This document shows, piece by piece, positions 1 to 8,559 of a stretch of DNA of 64,000 nt. The position numbers were made by a program, and so were the translations under genes. The DNA lies in NCBI RefSeq assembly GCF_001298105.1, contig NZ_LGJH01000158.1, positions 98,406-162,405 of the forward strand. The letters run 5' to 3'. Each line of letters opens with the position of its first letter. Positions within the stretch are counted from its first letter, which is position 1. The DNA comes from Novosphingobium sp. ST904 (GTDB lineage Bacteria; Pseudomonadota; Alphaproteobacteria; Sphingomonadales; Sphingomonadaceae). The notes under the pieces were generated by a model, which was given only the letters and a program-made list of their open reading frames with translations, was not told the origin of the DNA and made no database searches.

Positions 1-2
1 TC

Positions 3-572
3 TACTGCGGCCTTGTGGAATGCGGCGTCGGCCTCGTTCCGGGCTGGGGCGGCAATGGCGAGATGATCGACCGCTGGCGCAAGGCGCCCGGCATGCCCAA
101 GGGCCCGATGCCGGCGGTGGCCAAGGTGTTCGAGATGGTCTCGACCGCGCAAGTCTCCAAGTCTGCCCAGCAGGCGCGCGAGATGATGATCCTGCGCAAG
201 GATGACGGCATCTCGATGAACCGCGATCGCCTGCTTTACGACGCCAAGCAGAAGGCGCTGTCGCTGGTGGAAGGCTACACCCCGCCCGAAGCGCCCGAGT
301 TCAAGCTGCCCGGCGCCGGTGGCCGCACGGCGCTTGGTCTGGCTGTCGAGGGCTTCCACAAGCGCGGCATGGCGACCGACTACGACGTGGTCGTCTCCGG
401 CGTGCTGGCCGACGTGCTGACCGGCGGTGACGAGTTCGACCTCGTCGACACGGTGAGCGAGGGCGAACTGCTCAAGCTGGAACGCGATGCCTTCATGGGC
501 CGCCTGCGCGATGGCCGTTCGGTCGCCCGCGTCGAGCACATGCTCGAAACCGGCAAGCCCCTGCGGAACTGA
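3..572 (+). CDS. 3-hydroxyacyl-CoA dehydrogenase / enoyl-CoA hydratase, C-terminal part (partial)
   Basis: This is the 3' end of a gene that begins before the window; about 189 residues are visible and the stop is TGA at 570-572. The first residues carry the crotonase-type motif GVGLVPGWGG, expected in the enoyl-CoA hydratase half of FadN-like bifunctional beta-oxidation enzymes, where the hydratase domain follows the dehydrogenase domain. The rest matches the helical C-terminus of that family. It would hydrate enoyl-CoA and oxidise 3-hydroxyacyl-CoA in the cytosol. An acyl-CoA dehydrogenase follows after about 70 bases, so the two probably form one fatty-acid degradation operon. The N-terminal NAD-binding half cannot be seen, so a hydratase-only protein is not excluded. 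Confidence 0.8.
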   Translation, partial: YCGLVECGVGLVPGWGGNGEMIDRWRKAPGMPKGPMPAVAKVFEMVSTAQVSKSAQQAREMMILRKDDGISMNRDRLLYDAKQKALSLVEGYTPPEAPEFKLPGAGGRTALGLAVEGFHKRGMATDYDVVVSGVLADVLTGGDEFDLVDTVSEGELLKLERDAFMGRLRDGRSVARVEHMLETGKPLRN

Positions 573-641
573 TGCTGCGTAACTGATAAGGTATGAATGC
601 GCGCCCGTCGGTGATCCGGCGGCGCGCGCGAGGAGAGTGAC

Positions 642-2433
642 ATGCAAGTCTACGAAGCGCCCCTGCGCGACATGAAGTTCGTGCTCCACGAACTCCACAA
701 CGATGACGGCTTCGGCAATCTCGAAGCCCTGGCCGAATTCACGCCTGATCTGGTGGACGCCGTGCTGGAAGAGGCCGCCAAGGTGGCGCAGGAAGTCCTG
801 CTGCCGTTGAACCGCAGCGGCGACATCGAGGGCTGCACGCTGGAGAACGGCGTGGTCCGCACTCCCGCAGGCTTCAAGGAAGCCTACGACATGTTCCGCG
901 AAGGCGGCTGGTGCGCGCTGGCGTCCGATCCCGAGTGGGGCGGGCAGGGCCTGCCTGAAGCGCTGAACAAGCTGACCGAGGAGATGATCTGCTCCTCCAA
1001 CCTGTCGTTCAGCCTCTATCCCGGCCTCACTCACGGCGCGACCACCGCGATCGAGGGTTACGCCAGCGACGCGTTGAAGCAGGCCTACCTGCCCAAGATG
1101 GTCGAGGGCACATGGTCGGGCACGATGTGCCTTACAGAACCGCACTGCGGCACCGACCTCGGCATGCTGCGCACCAAGGCCGTTCCTCAGGGTGACGACA
1201 GCTACAAGATCTCCGGCGCGAAGATCTTCATCTCGGCGGGCGAGCACGACCTGACCGAGAACATCATCCACCTCGTCCTCGCGCGGCTTCCCGATGCACC
1301 GGAAGGCGTGAAGGGCATCTCGCTGTTCCTCGTGCCCAAGTATCTTCCCAAGGAAGACGGCACGCCCGGCCCGTCCAACGGCGTTTTCGGTCGCGGCGAT
1401 CGAGCACAAGATGGGCCTCAAGGCCTCGGCCACGTGCCAGCTCAATTTCGACGATTCGATTGGCTGGCTGGTCGGCACCGCGAACAAGGGCATGGAAGCC
1501 ATGTTCAAGATGATGAACACCGAGCGCGTCTCGGTGGGCATTCAGGGTCTTGGCGTGGGTGAAGCGGCCTATCAGTCCGCCGTGTGGTACGCCAAGGACC
1601 GCGTGCAGGGCCGCTCGCTGTCAGGCGTGAAGAACCCCAAGGGCCCGGCCGATCCGATCATCGTCCACCCCGACGTGCGCCGCATGCTGATGACCGCGCG
1701 CGCTTACAACGAAGGCTGCCGCGCGCTCGGCGCCTGGGTCAGCCGCGCGCTCGACGCCGAAAAGCACGCGACCGATCCGGCCGTGAAGGCCCGCGCGGAA
1801 GACTTCATCGCGCTGATGACCCCGGTGGTGAAGGCCCTGTTCACCGACTGCGGTTATGAAAGCGCGAACCTTGCCGTGCAGGTCTACGGCGGCCACGGCT
1901 ACATCGCCGAAAGCGGCGTGGAGCAGTTCGTGCGCGATGCCCGCATCGCCATGATCTACGAAGGCACCAACGGCATTCAGGCGCTCGACCTCGTCGGCCG
2001 CAAGATGCCCGCGCACGCCGGTCGCTACCTGCGTTCGTTCTTCCACCCCGTTTCGGACTTCATCGAGGCGAACAAGGCGGACGAAACCTTCGGCAAGATG
2101 ATCGAGGGGCTGGAAAAGGCCTTCGGCGCGCTGCAGCTCTCGACCGGCACGATTGCCCAGAAGGGCATGAAGGACCCTGAGGAAGCCGGTGCTGCCGCGA
2201 CCGACTATCTGCGCCTGCTCGGTCTTGTCGCCATGGGTTACTGCTTCGCCAAGGCGGCGCTGATCGCCAAGGCGCGGCTGGACGAAGGCACGGGCGAGGC
2301 GGCGTTCTACACCGCCAAGATCGCGACTGCCCGGTTCTTCTTCGACCGTCTGCTGCCACAGGCCACTGCAGCGTTCCTCGCCATCAAGTCGGGCAAGGCT
2401 TCGATGATGGCGCTCGAAGCGGACATGTTCTGA
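642..2433 (+). CDS. acyl-CoA dehydrogenase (frameshifted at 1384-1387)
   Basis: FAD-dependent acyl-CoA dehydrogenase of about 596 residues once corrected, catalysing the first step of beta-oxidation. The N-terminal and middle domains include the flavin-side motif MCLTEPHCGTDLG. The C-terminal domain has GGHGYIAESG and IYEGTNGIQALDL, followed by the extra helical domain (Acyl-CoA_dh_C type) found in roughly 600-residue bacterial members. The start ATG at 642 follows a good ribosome site (AGGAGAG). The reading frame breaks at the T run 1384-1387. Removing one T joins the two halves smoothly through the conserved stretch before IEHKMGLKASA. The break is probably a sequence error, because both halves are fully conserved. 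Confidence 0.88.
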
Positions 2434-2464
2434 GGTAGCGCGTTCAGGATCGCCGAAATGAAAA

Positions 2465-2499
2465 GGGGGGCGGGCATCATTTGCCCGCCCCCCTTTTTT
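2465..2499 (+). terminator. rho-independent terminator, probably bidirectional
   Basis: An 11-base perfect stem (GGGGGGCGGGC pairing with GCCCGCCCCCC) has a 7-base loop and is followed by six T. It lies between the end of the acyl-CoA dehydrogenase gene and the end of the convergent cytochrome b gene. AAAA on the other side lets it serve both strands. Confidence 0.9.
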
Positions 2500-2510
2500 A
2501 TAGCGCAATC

Positions 2511-3182
2511 TCAGGCCGCGCCGACCCAGACCACCCAGCCTGTCAGCCAGGCCGCGACGATGCAGGCGATCAGCCGCCAGACCGGTGCCTTCACCATGCC
2601 GGTCGTCCCGGCGGGCATGGCGCGGGCGCCGGTAATCATCGGTGCGATCAGGTTGTCGCGCTTGATGACGCGGTAATAGACGATCGCCGCAAGGTGCAGC
2701 ACGATCATCGCGAGGATCAGGTAGAACACCGTTTCGTGCAGGTCGGTCACGCGGCTCGCCGCCGTCGAGGAGACGAGGTGATTGAGCGGCCCCGTCGTGC
2801 CGTCGTCGGGATCGCCCGCAAAGAGGCCTAGCGCGATTTGCAGGGCCATCAGGCCGAGCAGGACGACGACGCTCCAGCCGCCTGCGGGGTTATGCCCGGC
2901 GGTCGGCGTGTCGTTCTGTGAACGCAAGTGCCTCAGCACCGCGCCCGGTCCGCGCACGAACGAGGAGAATCGCGCCGTCGAACTGCCCACGAAACCCCAG
3001 AGCACGCGTATCACCACCAACTGCATCAGGATCGTGCCGATGCTGGTGTGCCAGCCCATCTCGCCGTTTTCGGCCGTCCACCAGAGCGCCGGGATCAACA
3101 GGGCGAAGCTCCAGTGGATGATTCGGACCGGCCAGTCCCACAGCGGGGTGCGGACGGTCGCCGCACCCTTGTGTGAACTCAC
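2511..3182 (-). CDS. cytochrome b561-family membrane protein
   Basis: Integral membrane di-heme cytochrome b of 223 residues, related to CybB/cytochrome b561 and Ni-Fe hydrogenase b subunits. Four hydrophobic segments are visible, with histidines at the expected heme-ligand places: IIHW in helix 1, MGWH in helix 2, and DLHE and VLHL in helices 3 and 4. It should pass electrons between quinol and a periplasmic partner. The start is GTG at 3182, inside a GTGA overlap with the stop of the upstream cytochrome c gene, so the two are translationally coupled. That pairing suggests the cytochrome c is its redox partner. Confidence 0.85.
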   Translation of the reverse strand: MSSHKGAATVRTPLWDWPVRIIHWSFALLIPALWWTAENGEMGWHTSIGTILMQLVVIRVLWGFVGSSTARFSSFVRGPGAVLRHLRSQNDTPTAGHNPAGGWSVVVLLGLMALQIALGLFAGDPDDGTTGPLNHLVSSTAASRVTDLHETVFYLILAMIVLHLAAIVYYRVIKRDNLIAPMITGARAMPAGTTGMVKAPVWRLIACIVAAWLTGWVVWVGAA

Positions 3183-3687
3183 TGCTTCTTCTCGCGGAAG
3201 GTGTCGTGGCAGCCCTTGCAGGCTCCGCCGATCTCCCCCATCGCCAGTGTCGCGGCCTTGGCGTCCTTGGCGTCGGCCGCAACCTTGAGGTTGCCGGCTG
3301 CGGTTGCCAGCTTGTCGGCCGCAGCCTTGAATTCGGCAGGCTTCTGCCAGATCGTGGGCAGGGCCTCGGTCTTCTCGCCCGATTCCTTGCCGCTGCCGTC
3401 AGGGAACAGGCCGACGATCTTGCCCGCATCGGTCTGGATCGAGGTTGCCGAGGCGGCGACCGTGGCGAAGTCGGGGCTTGCGGCCTCCAGTGCGGACTTT
3501 GCGGCCTTGTTGGCCTTGCCGATCGCCTTGAAATTGGCTTCGCGCGCTCGATCGTCTCGGAAACGTCCACCGGCTCGCCCGAGGCGTTCGTCGTGGTCGC
3601 GGCGGGTTCGGAGCCCTTGCAGCCGGTCATGGCGGCTGCCAGCGCAAATGCGGCTAGGGTTGTCGTCAGGATGGTCTTCGATGCCAT
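3179..3687 (-). CDS. cytochrome c' / c556-type lipoprotein (frameshifted near 3541-3549)
   Basis: Class II cytochrome c with the heme motif CKGCH at the extreme C-terminus, as in the cytochrome c'/c556 family. It is about 169 residues after correction. The start ATG at 3687 gives a signal sequence ending in MTGC, a plausible lipobox, so the protein may be membrane-anchored in the periplasm. The signal peptide (frame A) and the four-helix heme domain beginning REANFKAIGKANKAAKS (frame B) are in different frames. One missing C on the plus strand near 3546-3548, restoring GAG GCG CGC GAA, joins them. It is followed directly by the cytochrome b gene. A functional electron-transfer pair is inferred from this coupling. 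Confidence 0.8.
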
Positions 3688-3808
3688 GTCGCTGCTCCTG
3701 GCAGTTATCTTCCAAAAAGCGGGGAGGCCGTACTTGTTTGCCCGTCGGCCCTGGTCCCAAGCGCTTGATAACCGTTGTTGTTGCCATGCAGCGAATGGTT
3801 TTTGATGC

Positions 3809-4882
3809 TTACCCGAAAACCACCCCGTCCATCAGCTTGCGCGCGGTACGAAGGAGGGCGGCGCTCTTGACGGCGCCGCCCTCGTCCGTGTCGAGGACAC
3901 AAGACATCTCGCCGGTCGGATGTTCGACCGACAGCGTCTTGCGGCGACCCTCGGGGATCTGGGCGACTTCGGCGGCGGGCGAGCCTTCGATCAGGCAGGC
4001 CGTGGCCACCGAGACCGCGCCGAGCACGCCGATCGTGGCGTGGGCGCGGTGGGGAATGAAACTGCGCACGGTCACCGCGCCGCCGTGCTTCGGCGGGGCG
4101 ACCAGCATCATCTTGGGAACCGACTTGTCCTTGACGTCGCCCAGGTTCATCCGTTCGCCCACGGCAAGGCGGATGGCCTCGATCCTGGCCTTCAATTCGG
4201 TATTGGCGTCCAGGCTCTCGCGGTCCTCGTAGCCGGTGACGCCCACGTCTTCGGCCTTCATGACGACGCAGGGCATGCCGTTGTCGATCAGGGTCACGCG
4301 CACGCCGTTCACTTCGTCGGCCGCGTTGCCGCTGGGCAGCAGCGAGCCGCAGGAAGAACCGGCGGTGTCGCGGAATTCCAGCGGGATCGGGGCATGGGTG
4401 CCGGGAACGCCGTCGATCGCGGCCTCGCCCTTGTAGGAGACCATACCGCCGGGCGTCTGCACAGTGGCGACGGCGACCTGTCCGGTATTCTCCATGAAGA
4501 TGGCTACGGCGGTTTCGTCACCCCGGGCCTCGATCAGCCCGCGCTCGATGGCGAAAGGGCCGATCCCGGCGAGGATGTTGCCGCAGTTCTGCTGGTCGCT
4601 GACGAGCGCCTGATCGACGAAGACCTGAAGGAACAGGTAGTCGACGTCGATGCCCTCGCGCGTGGATTTGCTGACGACGGCCACCTTGCTGGTCAGCGGA
4701 TCGGCGCCGCCCATGCCGTCTATCTGGCGCGGATCGGGGGAGCCCATGATGGAAAGCAGGAACGCGTCGCGGGCCGCGGTGTCTTCGGGAAGGTCGCTCT
4801 TGAGGAAATAGCCGCCCTTGGAAGTGCCGCCGCGCATCCACATGCAGCGAACGCCCTGCTCGACCGGCCCGGTTGCACTCAT
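3809..4882 (-). CDS. ligU: 4-oxalomesaconate tautomerase (PrpF family)
   Basis: PrpF-family isomerase of 357 residues, the normal length for LigU. LigU shifts the double bond of 4-oxalomesaconate by a 1,3-allylic isomerisation, between PDC hydrolysis and hydration by LigJ in the protocatechuate 4,5-cleavage pathway. Visible family features are the N-terminal CMWMRGGTSKGGYF motif, the QQNCGNIL segment, and the C-terminal half starting MMLVAPPKHGG. ATG at 4882 is preceded by AAGGAG at good spacing. The gene is divergent from a LysR-type regulator and the remaining lig genes, with a shared 100-base promoter region. Other PrpF proteins isomerise trans-aconitate; the lig context makes LigU the preferred call. 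Confidence 0.9.
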   Translation of the reverse strand: MSATGPVEQGVRCMWMRGGTSKGGYFLKSDLPEDTAARDAFLLSIMGSPDPRQIDGMGGADPLTSKVAVVSKSTREGIDVDYLFLQVFVDQALVSDQQNCGNILAGIGPFAIERGLIEARGDETAVAIFMENTGQVAVATVQTPGGMVSYKGEAAIDGVPGTHAPIPLEFRDTAGSSCGSLLPSGNAADEVNGVRVTLIDNGMPCVVMKAEDVGVTGYEDRESLDANTELKARIEAIRLAVGERMNLGDVKDKSVPKMMLVAPPKHGGAVTVRSFIPHRAHATIGVLGAVSVATACLIEGSPAAEVAQIPEGRRKTLSVEHPTGEMSCVLDTDEGGAVKSAALLRTARKLMDGVVFG

Positions 4883-4984
4883 CACGCCATCTCCTTGTCC
4901 CGCAGTCGGCTTCCTGCCGGAGCGTGCGGGAAGGGGGAAAGAGAAACTTTGGACGCGCCATAGGATTTGGCTAAGAGTGGCCCC
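4883..4984. promoter_or_regulatory. divergent ligU / LysR regulator promoter region
   Basis: This 102-base intergenic region separates ligU from the LysR-type regulator gene and must hold both promoters. LysR-type regulators commonly bind such divergent regions. I could not pick out a convincing T-N11-A box by eye, so the call rests on gene arrangement alone. Confidence 0.45.
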
Positions 4985-6139
4985 ATGGACATCTGGAACT
5001 TCAACCTTCGGCATTTGCGTGCAGTCGCCAAGATCGCCGAATTGGGGACGGTCAATGCCGCCGCCCTGGCCGTAAACCTCAGTCAGCCTGCGATAACACA
5101 GGCGTTGGGGCGGCTTGAGGCAATGATCGGGCTGCCGCTGTTCGAGCGTCGTCACGATGGCATGATCCCGACCCGGGCCGGAGAAATCCTCGCCCCCCGC
5201 ATCGGCGCGGCGCTTTCCCATATCCAGAGCCCGCACGTCACCATGTCGCGCCTGCGGGCGCTGCTCGCGCTGGCGGAAACGGGCAGCTATGCCGGGGCCG
5301 GACAGGAAACCGGGCTGTCGCTTCCTTCGATCCACCGCGCGGTCAACGATCTGGCGCTGGCGCTGCGGCGGCCGCTGGTGGCGCGGCAGGGCAAGTTCGT
5401 GATCACCACCGAGGCCGGCACCCAGCTCGCCCGCGAATTCCGCCTGGCGAAAGTCGAACTGGAGGCCGGTCTTTCCGAGGTCGAGGCGCTGCGCGGGCTG
5501 GAAACGCGGCGCATCGCCATTGGCGCCATGCCGCTTTCCCGTGCCCGCATCCTGCCCGCCGCCGTGGCCCGATTCCTGTCGCGGCGGCCCAGGGTGAAGC
5601 TCAACATCGTCGAGGGATCGCGCGCCGAGCTGGTCGAGCCGCTGCGCAACGGCACGCTCGATCTCATGGTCGGCGCCTTGCGCGATCCGCTGGTGGAGGG
5701 CGACCTGATCCAGCATCCGCTTTTCGAGGATCGTCCGGCGGTCTACGGCCGCAAGGGGCATCCGCTGGAAGGTACGAACCCCCGCGCTGCCGATGTCGCC
5801 CGCTTTCCCTTCACGCTGCCGCCGCGCGGCACGCCGCTGCGCGACAGTTTCGAGCGCTATTTCGAGGAGCACGGCGTGCCGCTGCCGGAAGTGCCGGTCG
5901 AATCGGGATCGGTGATGATGATCCGGCAAGTGATGATGGGCGGTGATTTCCTTACCGTGCTGTCGCCCGATCAGGTGACGGTGGAACTGGAAGCGGGCTG
6001 GCTCTGCGAGTTATCGCGGCTTCCGGCCGAATTCACCCGCCATATCGGCATGACGACCCGCGCTTCCCTGCGTCCGACCGAGGTTCAGAGCGAATTTTTC
6101 GCCGATCTGGAATGGGCGGCGCGAGAGGTTTCGCGCTGA
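4985..6139 (+). CDS. LysR-type regulator with two N-terminal helix-turn-helix domains (LigR-like by position)
   Basis: LysR-type transcriptional regulator of 384 residues, about 80 longer than usual. The first HTH is at residues 6-65 (LRHLRAVAKIAELGTVNAAA, then NLSQPAITQALGRLE). A second HTH-like unit is at about 88-146 (SRLRALLALAETGSYAGAG, then LSLPSIHRAVNDL). The substrate-binding domain follows from about residue 170 (RIAIGAMPLSRARILPAAV). The start is ATG at 4985; an in-frame TTG at 4967 is possible. It lies between ligU and the ligJABC run, where the Sphingobium activator LigR would act. It is therefore the likely activator of this cluster, responding to protocatechuate or a pathway intermediate. 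The duplicated HTH is unusual. Confidence 0.82.
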   Translation: MDIWNFNLRHLRAVAKIAELGTVNAAALAVNLSQPAITQALGRLEAMIGLPLFERRHDGMIPTRAGEILAPRIGAALSHIQSPHVTMSRLRALLALAETGSYAGAGQETGLSLPSIHRAVNDLALALRRPLVARQGKFVITTEAGTQLAREFRLAKVELEAGLSEVEALRGLETRRIAIGAMPLSRARILPAAVARFLSRRPRVKLNIVEGSRAELVEPLRNGTLDLMVGALRDPLVEGDLIQHPLFEDRPAVYGRKGHPLEGTNPRAADVARFPFTLPPRGTPLRDSFERYFEEHGVPLPEVPVESGSVMMIRQVMMGGDFLTVLSPDQVTVELEAGWLCELSRLPAEFTRHIGMTTRASLRPTEVQSEFFADLEWAAREVSR

Positions 6140-6205
6140 GCTGCTTTTAGGCAGGGCTTATAGCTTCCGGGTGGTTCCAATTGGCCGCTTTCAGCCAATC
6201 AGGGC

Positions 6206-7081
6206 ATGACAGGAGGCATGGACAGATCGATCGCCCTTATCGGGTTTGGAGAAGCCGGATCGACGTTCGCGGGAGCAGGAGATTGGTCGGCGCAGGCTCG
6301 TGCCTTCGACATTCTTCCCGCGTGCCGTGACGTCATGGCCGAACTCGGCATCACCGCCTGCGACAGCACGGCCGAGGCGCTTGCGGGCGCCTCGCTGGTG
6401 CTCTCGCTCGTCACCGCAGATGCTGCGCCGCTGGTGGCGGAACAGGTCGCACCGCTCCTGGGCGAGGGCGCCTTGTTCTGCGACATGAACTCGGTCGCGC
6501 CGGGCACCAAGCGGGCGGCCGCAAAGGTGATCGCTCAAGGCAAGGGCCGCTATGTCGACGTGGCCGTGCTCGCGCCGGTGAACCCCGCGCGGATGAAGGT
6601 GCCGCTGCTGGTGTCCGGCCCCGATGCCGCAGAGGCGGAAAGCGCGCTGAAGGCGGTGGGCTTCACCAATGTCCGCGTCGTCGGCGATGCGGTCGGCCGG
6701 GCTTCGGCGATCAAGCTGGTGCGCTCGGTCATGGTCAAGGGGCTTGAGGCGCTGACCGCCGAGATGATGATGGCCGCCCATGCCGAAGGCGTGGCGGACG
6801 AGGTGCTGTCCTCGCTCGATGCCAGCGAGAAGACCATTCCCTGGGCAAGCCGCGCGGACTACAATCTCGACCGTATGCTGGTCCACGGCCGCCGCCGCGC
6901 CGCCGAGATGGATGAGGCGGCGGAAATGCTGCGTTCGCTGGGCATCCCGCCGCTCATGACCGAAAACACCGTTGCCTGGCAGCAGGCGCTGGGCGCGCTG
7001 GGCTTGGTGCCGCCGCCCGAAGGATTCGAAGCCAAGCTCGCGGCGGCAGTCGCGGCAGGCGTACTCAAGGGAGAGAATTGA
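6206..7081 (+). CDS. NAD(P)-dependent dehydrogenase, 3-hydroxyisobutyrate dehydrogenase-like (DUF1932)
   Basis: 291-residue 6-phosphogluconate/3-hydroxyisobutyrate-dehydrogenase-like protein. The N-terminal Rossmann motif IALIGFGEAGSTFA binds the dinucleotide, CDMNSVAPGTK matches the substrate-binding segment, and a helical DUF1932-type C-terminal domain carries SAIKLVRSVMVKGLEA with the expected catalytic lysine. The start is ATG 6206 or ATG 6218; AGGAGG sits only one base before the second, so spacing decides neither. It ends four bases before ligJ and so is co-transcribed with it. No step of the textbook 4,5-cleavage pathway needs this enzyme. A side reaction on a keto or hydroxy acid intermediate is a guess. 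Confidence 0.75.
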   Translation: MTGGMDRSIALIGFGEAGSTFAGAGDWSAQARAFDILPACRDVMAELGITACDSTAEALAGASLVLSLVTADAAPLVAEQVAPLLGEGALFCDMNSVAPGTKRAAAKVIAQGKGRYVDVAVLAPVNPARMKVPLLVSGPDAAEAESALKAVGFTNVRVVGDAVGRASAIKLVRSVMVKGLEALTAEMMMAAHAEGVADEVLSSLDASEKTIPWASRADYNLDRMLVHGRRRAAEMDEAAEMLRSLGIPPLMTENTVAWQQALGALGLVPPPEGFEAKLAAAVAAGVLKGEN

Positions 7082-7083
7082 GC

Positions 7084-8109
7084 ATGTCGCTCATCATCGA
7101 CTGTCACGGACATTATACCGTCCTGCCCAAGGCGCATGACGCCTGGCGTGAAGCCCAGATCGCCGCGTTCAAGGCCGGTGAAGCCGCGCCGCCTTACCCG
7201 GAAATCTCGGACGCCGAGATCCGCCAGACCATCGAGGACAACCAGCTTCGCCTCATCAAGGAGCGCGGCGCCGACCTTACCGTGTTCAGCCCGCGCGCCA
7301 GCGCGATGGCGCACCATGTCGGCGATCAGGCCATGTCCGAGGCATGGGCGGTCCACTGCAACAATCTTATCGCCCGCGTGGTCCACATGTTCCCCGAGAC
7401 GTTCGTGGGCGTGTGCATGCTGCCGCAGAGCCCCAAGGCGGACCTTTCCGCCTCGGTGAAGGAACTGCGCCGCTGCGTCGAGGAACTGGGCTTCATCGGC
7501 TGCAACCTCAATCCCGATCCGGGCGGCGGCCACTTCGAGCATCCGCCGCTGACCGACGAATACTGGTTCCCGATCTACGAGGCGATGAGCGAGCTGGACG
7601 TTCCGGCGATGATCCACGTCTCGGGTTCGTGCAACCCGGCGATGCACGCCACCGGCGGCTTCTACATCGCGGCGGACACCGTGGCCTTCATGCAGCTGAT
7701 GCAGGGCGATCTTTTCGCGAAGTTCCCCAAGCTGCGCTTCATCATCCCGCACGGCGGCGGCGCGGTGCCGTACCACTGGGGCCGTTATCGCGGTCTGGCG
7801 GACATGCTGAAGAAGCCTTCGCTGGACGAATACATCATGAACAACGTGTTCTTCGACACCTGCGTCTACCACCAGCCGGGCGTGAACCTGCTGGCCGACG
7901 TGATCGACAACAAGAACATCCTGTTCGGCTCCGAAATGGTCGGCGCGGTGCGCGGGATCGACCCGCAGACCGGCTTCTACTTCGACGACACCAAGCGCTA
8001 TGTCGATGCGCTCGACATCTCCGACGAGGAGCGCCACGCGATCTTCGAAGGCAACGTGCGCAAGGTCTTCCCGCGCCTTGACGCCAAGCTCAAGGAACGT
8101 GGCCTGTGA
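7084..8109 (+). CDS. ligJ: 4-oxalomesaconate hydratase
   Basis: Amidohydrolase-superfamily hydratase of 341 residues. It adds water to the enol tautomer of 4-oxalomesaconate to give 4-carboxy-4-hydroxy-2-oxoadipate. The metal site is visible: DCHGHY at residues 6-11 (His8, His10), His178 in MIHVSG, and Glu284 in GSEM. The glutamate replaces the usual amidohydrolase aspartate, which is characteristic of LigJ. ATG 7084 has GGGAGAG upstream; an in-frame TTG at 7078 is less likely. It overlaps ligA by four bases (GTGA), so ligJ and ligA are translationally coupled. Confidence 0.93.
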   Translation: MSLIIDCHGHYTVLPKAHDAWREAQIAAFKAGEAAPPYPEISDAEIRQTIEDNQLRLIKERGADLTVFSPRASAMAHHVGDQAMSEAWAVHCNNLIARVVHMFPETFVGVCMLPQSPKADLSASVKELRRCVEELGFIGCNLNPDPGGGHFEHPPLTDEYWFPIYEAMSELDVPAMIHVSGSCNPAMHATGGFYIAADTVAFMQLMQGDLFAKFPKLRFIIPHGGGAVPYHWGRYRGLADMLKKPSLDEYIMNNVFFDTCVYHQPGVNLLADVIDNKNILFGSEMVGAVRGIDPQTGFYFDDTKRYVDALDISDEERHAIFEGNVRKVFPRLDAKLKERGL

Positions 8110-8558
8110 ACGCCAAGAATCCGACCGACAAGAATCCTTGCGAGAACGCGGGTGGTCCCATCGACATCCACGCCTATCTCGGTGAGTTCGACGATATTCC
8201 GGGCACGCGCGTCTACACCGCGAAGCGCGCACGGCAGGGCTATCACCTGAACCAGTTCGCGATGAGCCTGATGAAGGCCGAGAATCGCGAGCGCTGGAAG
8301 GCGGACGAGCGCGCCTATCTTGACGAATGGCCGATGACCGAGGACCAGAAGCAGGGCGTTCTCGCCCGCGATTACAACCGCCTGCTCGATCTGGGCGGCA
8401 ATATCTACTTCCTCGCCAAGGTCTTCTCGACCGATGGCCTGAGCTTCCTTCAGGCCGTCTCGACGATGACCGGCATGAAGCTGGAAGACTATCAGGCGAT
8501 GATGATCGCCGGGGGCCGCTCGCCCGAGGGCCAGCGCTCCATTAAGGAGCACCGCTAA
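8106..8558 (+). CDS. ligA: protocatechuate 4,5-dioxygenase, alpha (small) subunit
   Basis: 150-residue LigA, the small helical subunit that lids the active site of the LigAB extradiol dioxygenase. It matches the family through IDIHAYLGEFDDIPGTRV, LNQFAMSLMKAENRERW and GGNIYFLAKVFSTDG. It is about ten residues longer than Sphingobium LigA, at the N-terminus. The start is GTG at 8106, fixed by the GTGA overlap with ligJ. AAGGAG near its end serves as the ribosome site of ligB one base downstream. Confidence 0.95.
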   Translation: MNAKNPTDKNPCENAGGPIDIHAYLGEFDDIPGTRVYTAKRARQGYHLNQFAMSLMKAENRERWKADERAYLDEWPMTEDQKQGVLARDYNRLLDLGGNIYFLAKVFSTDGLSFLQAVSTMTGMKLEDYQAMMIAGGRSPEGQRSIKEHR

Positions 8559-8559
8559 G

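Noticed and set aside
4910..4933. Imperfect inverted repeat CTTCCTGCCG / CGGGAAG as a LysR-type binding site
   Set aside because: Arms do not match the T-N11-A pattern and pairing is imperfect, so I did not claim it as the regulator's site.
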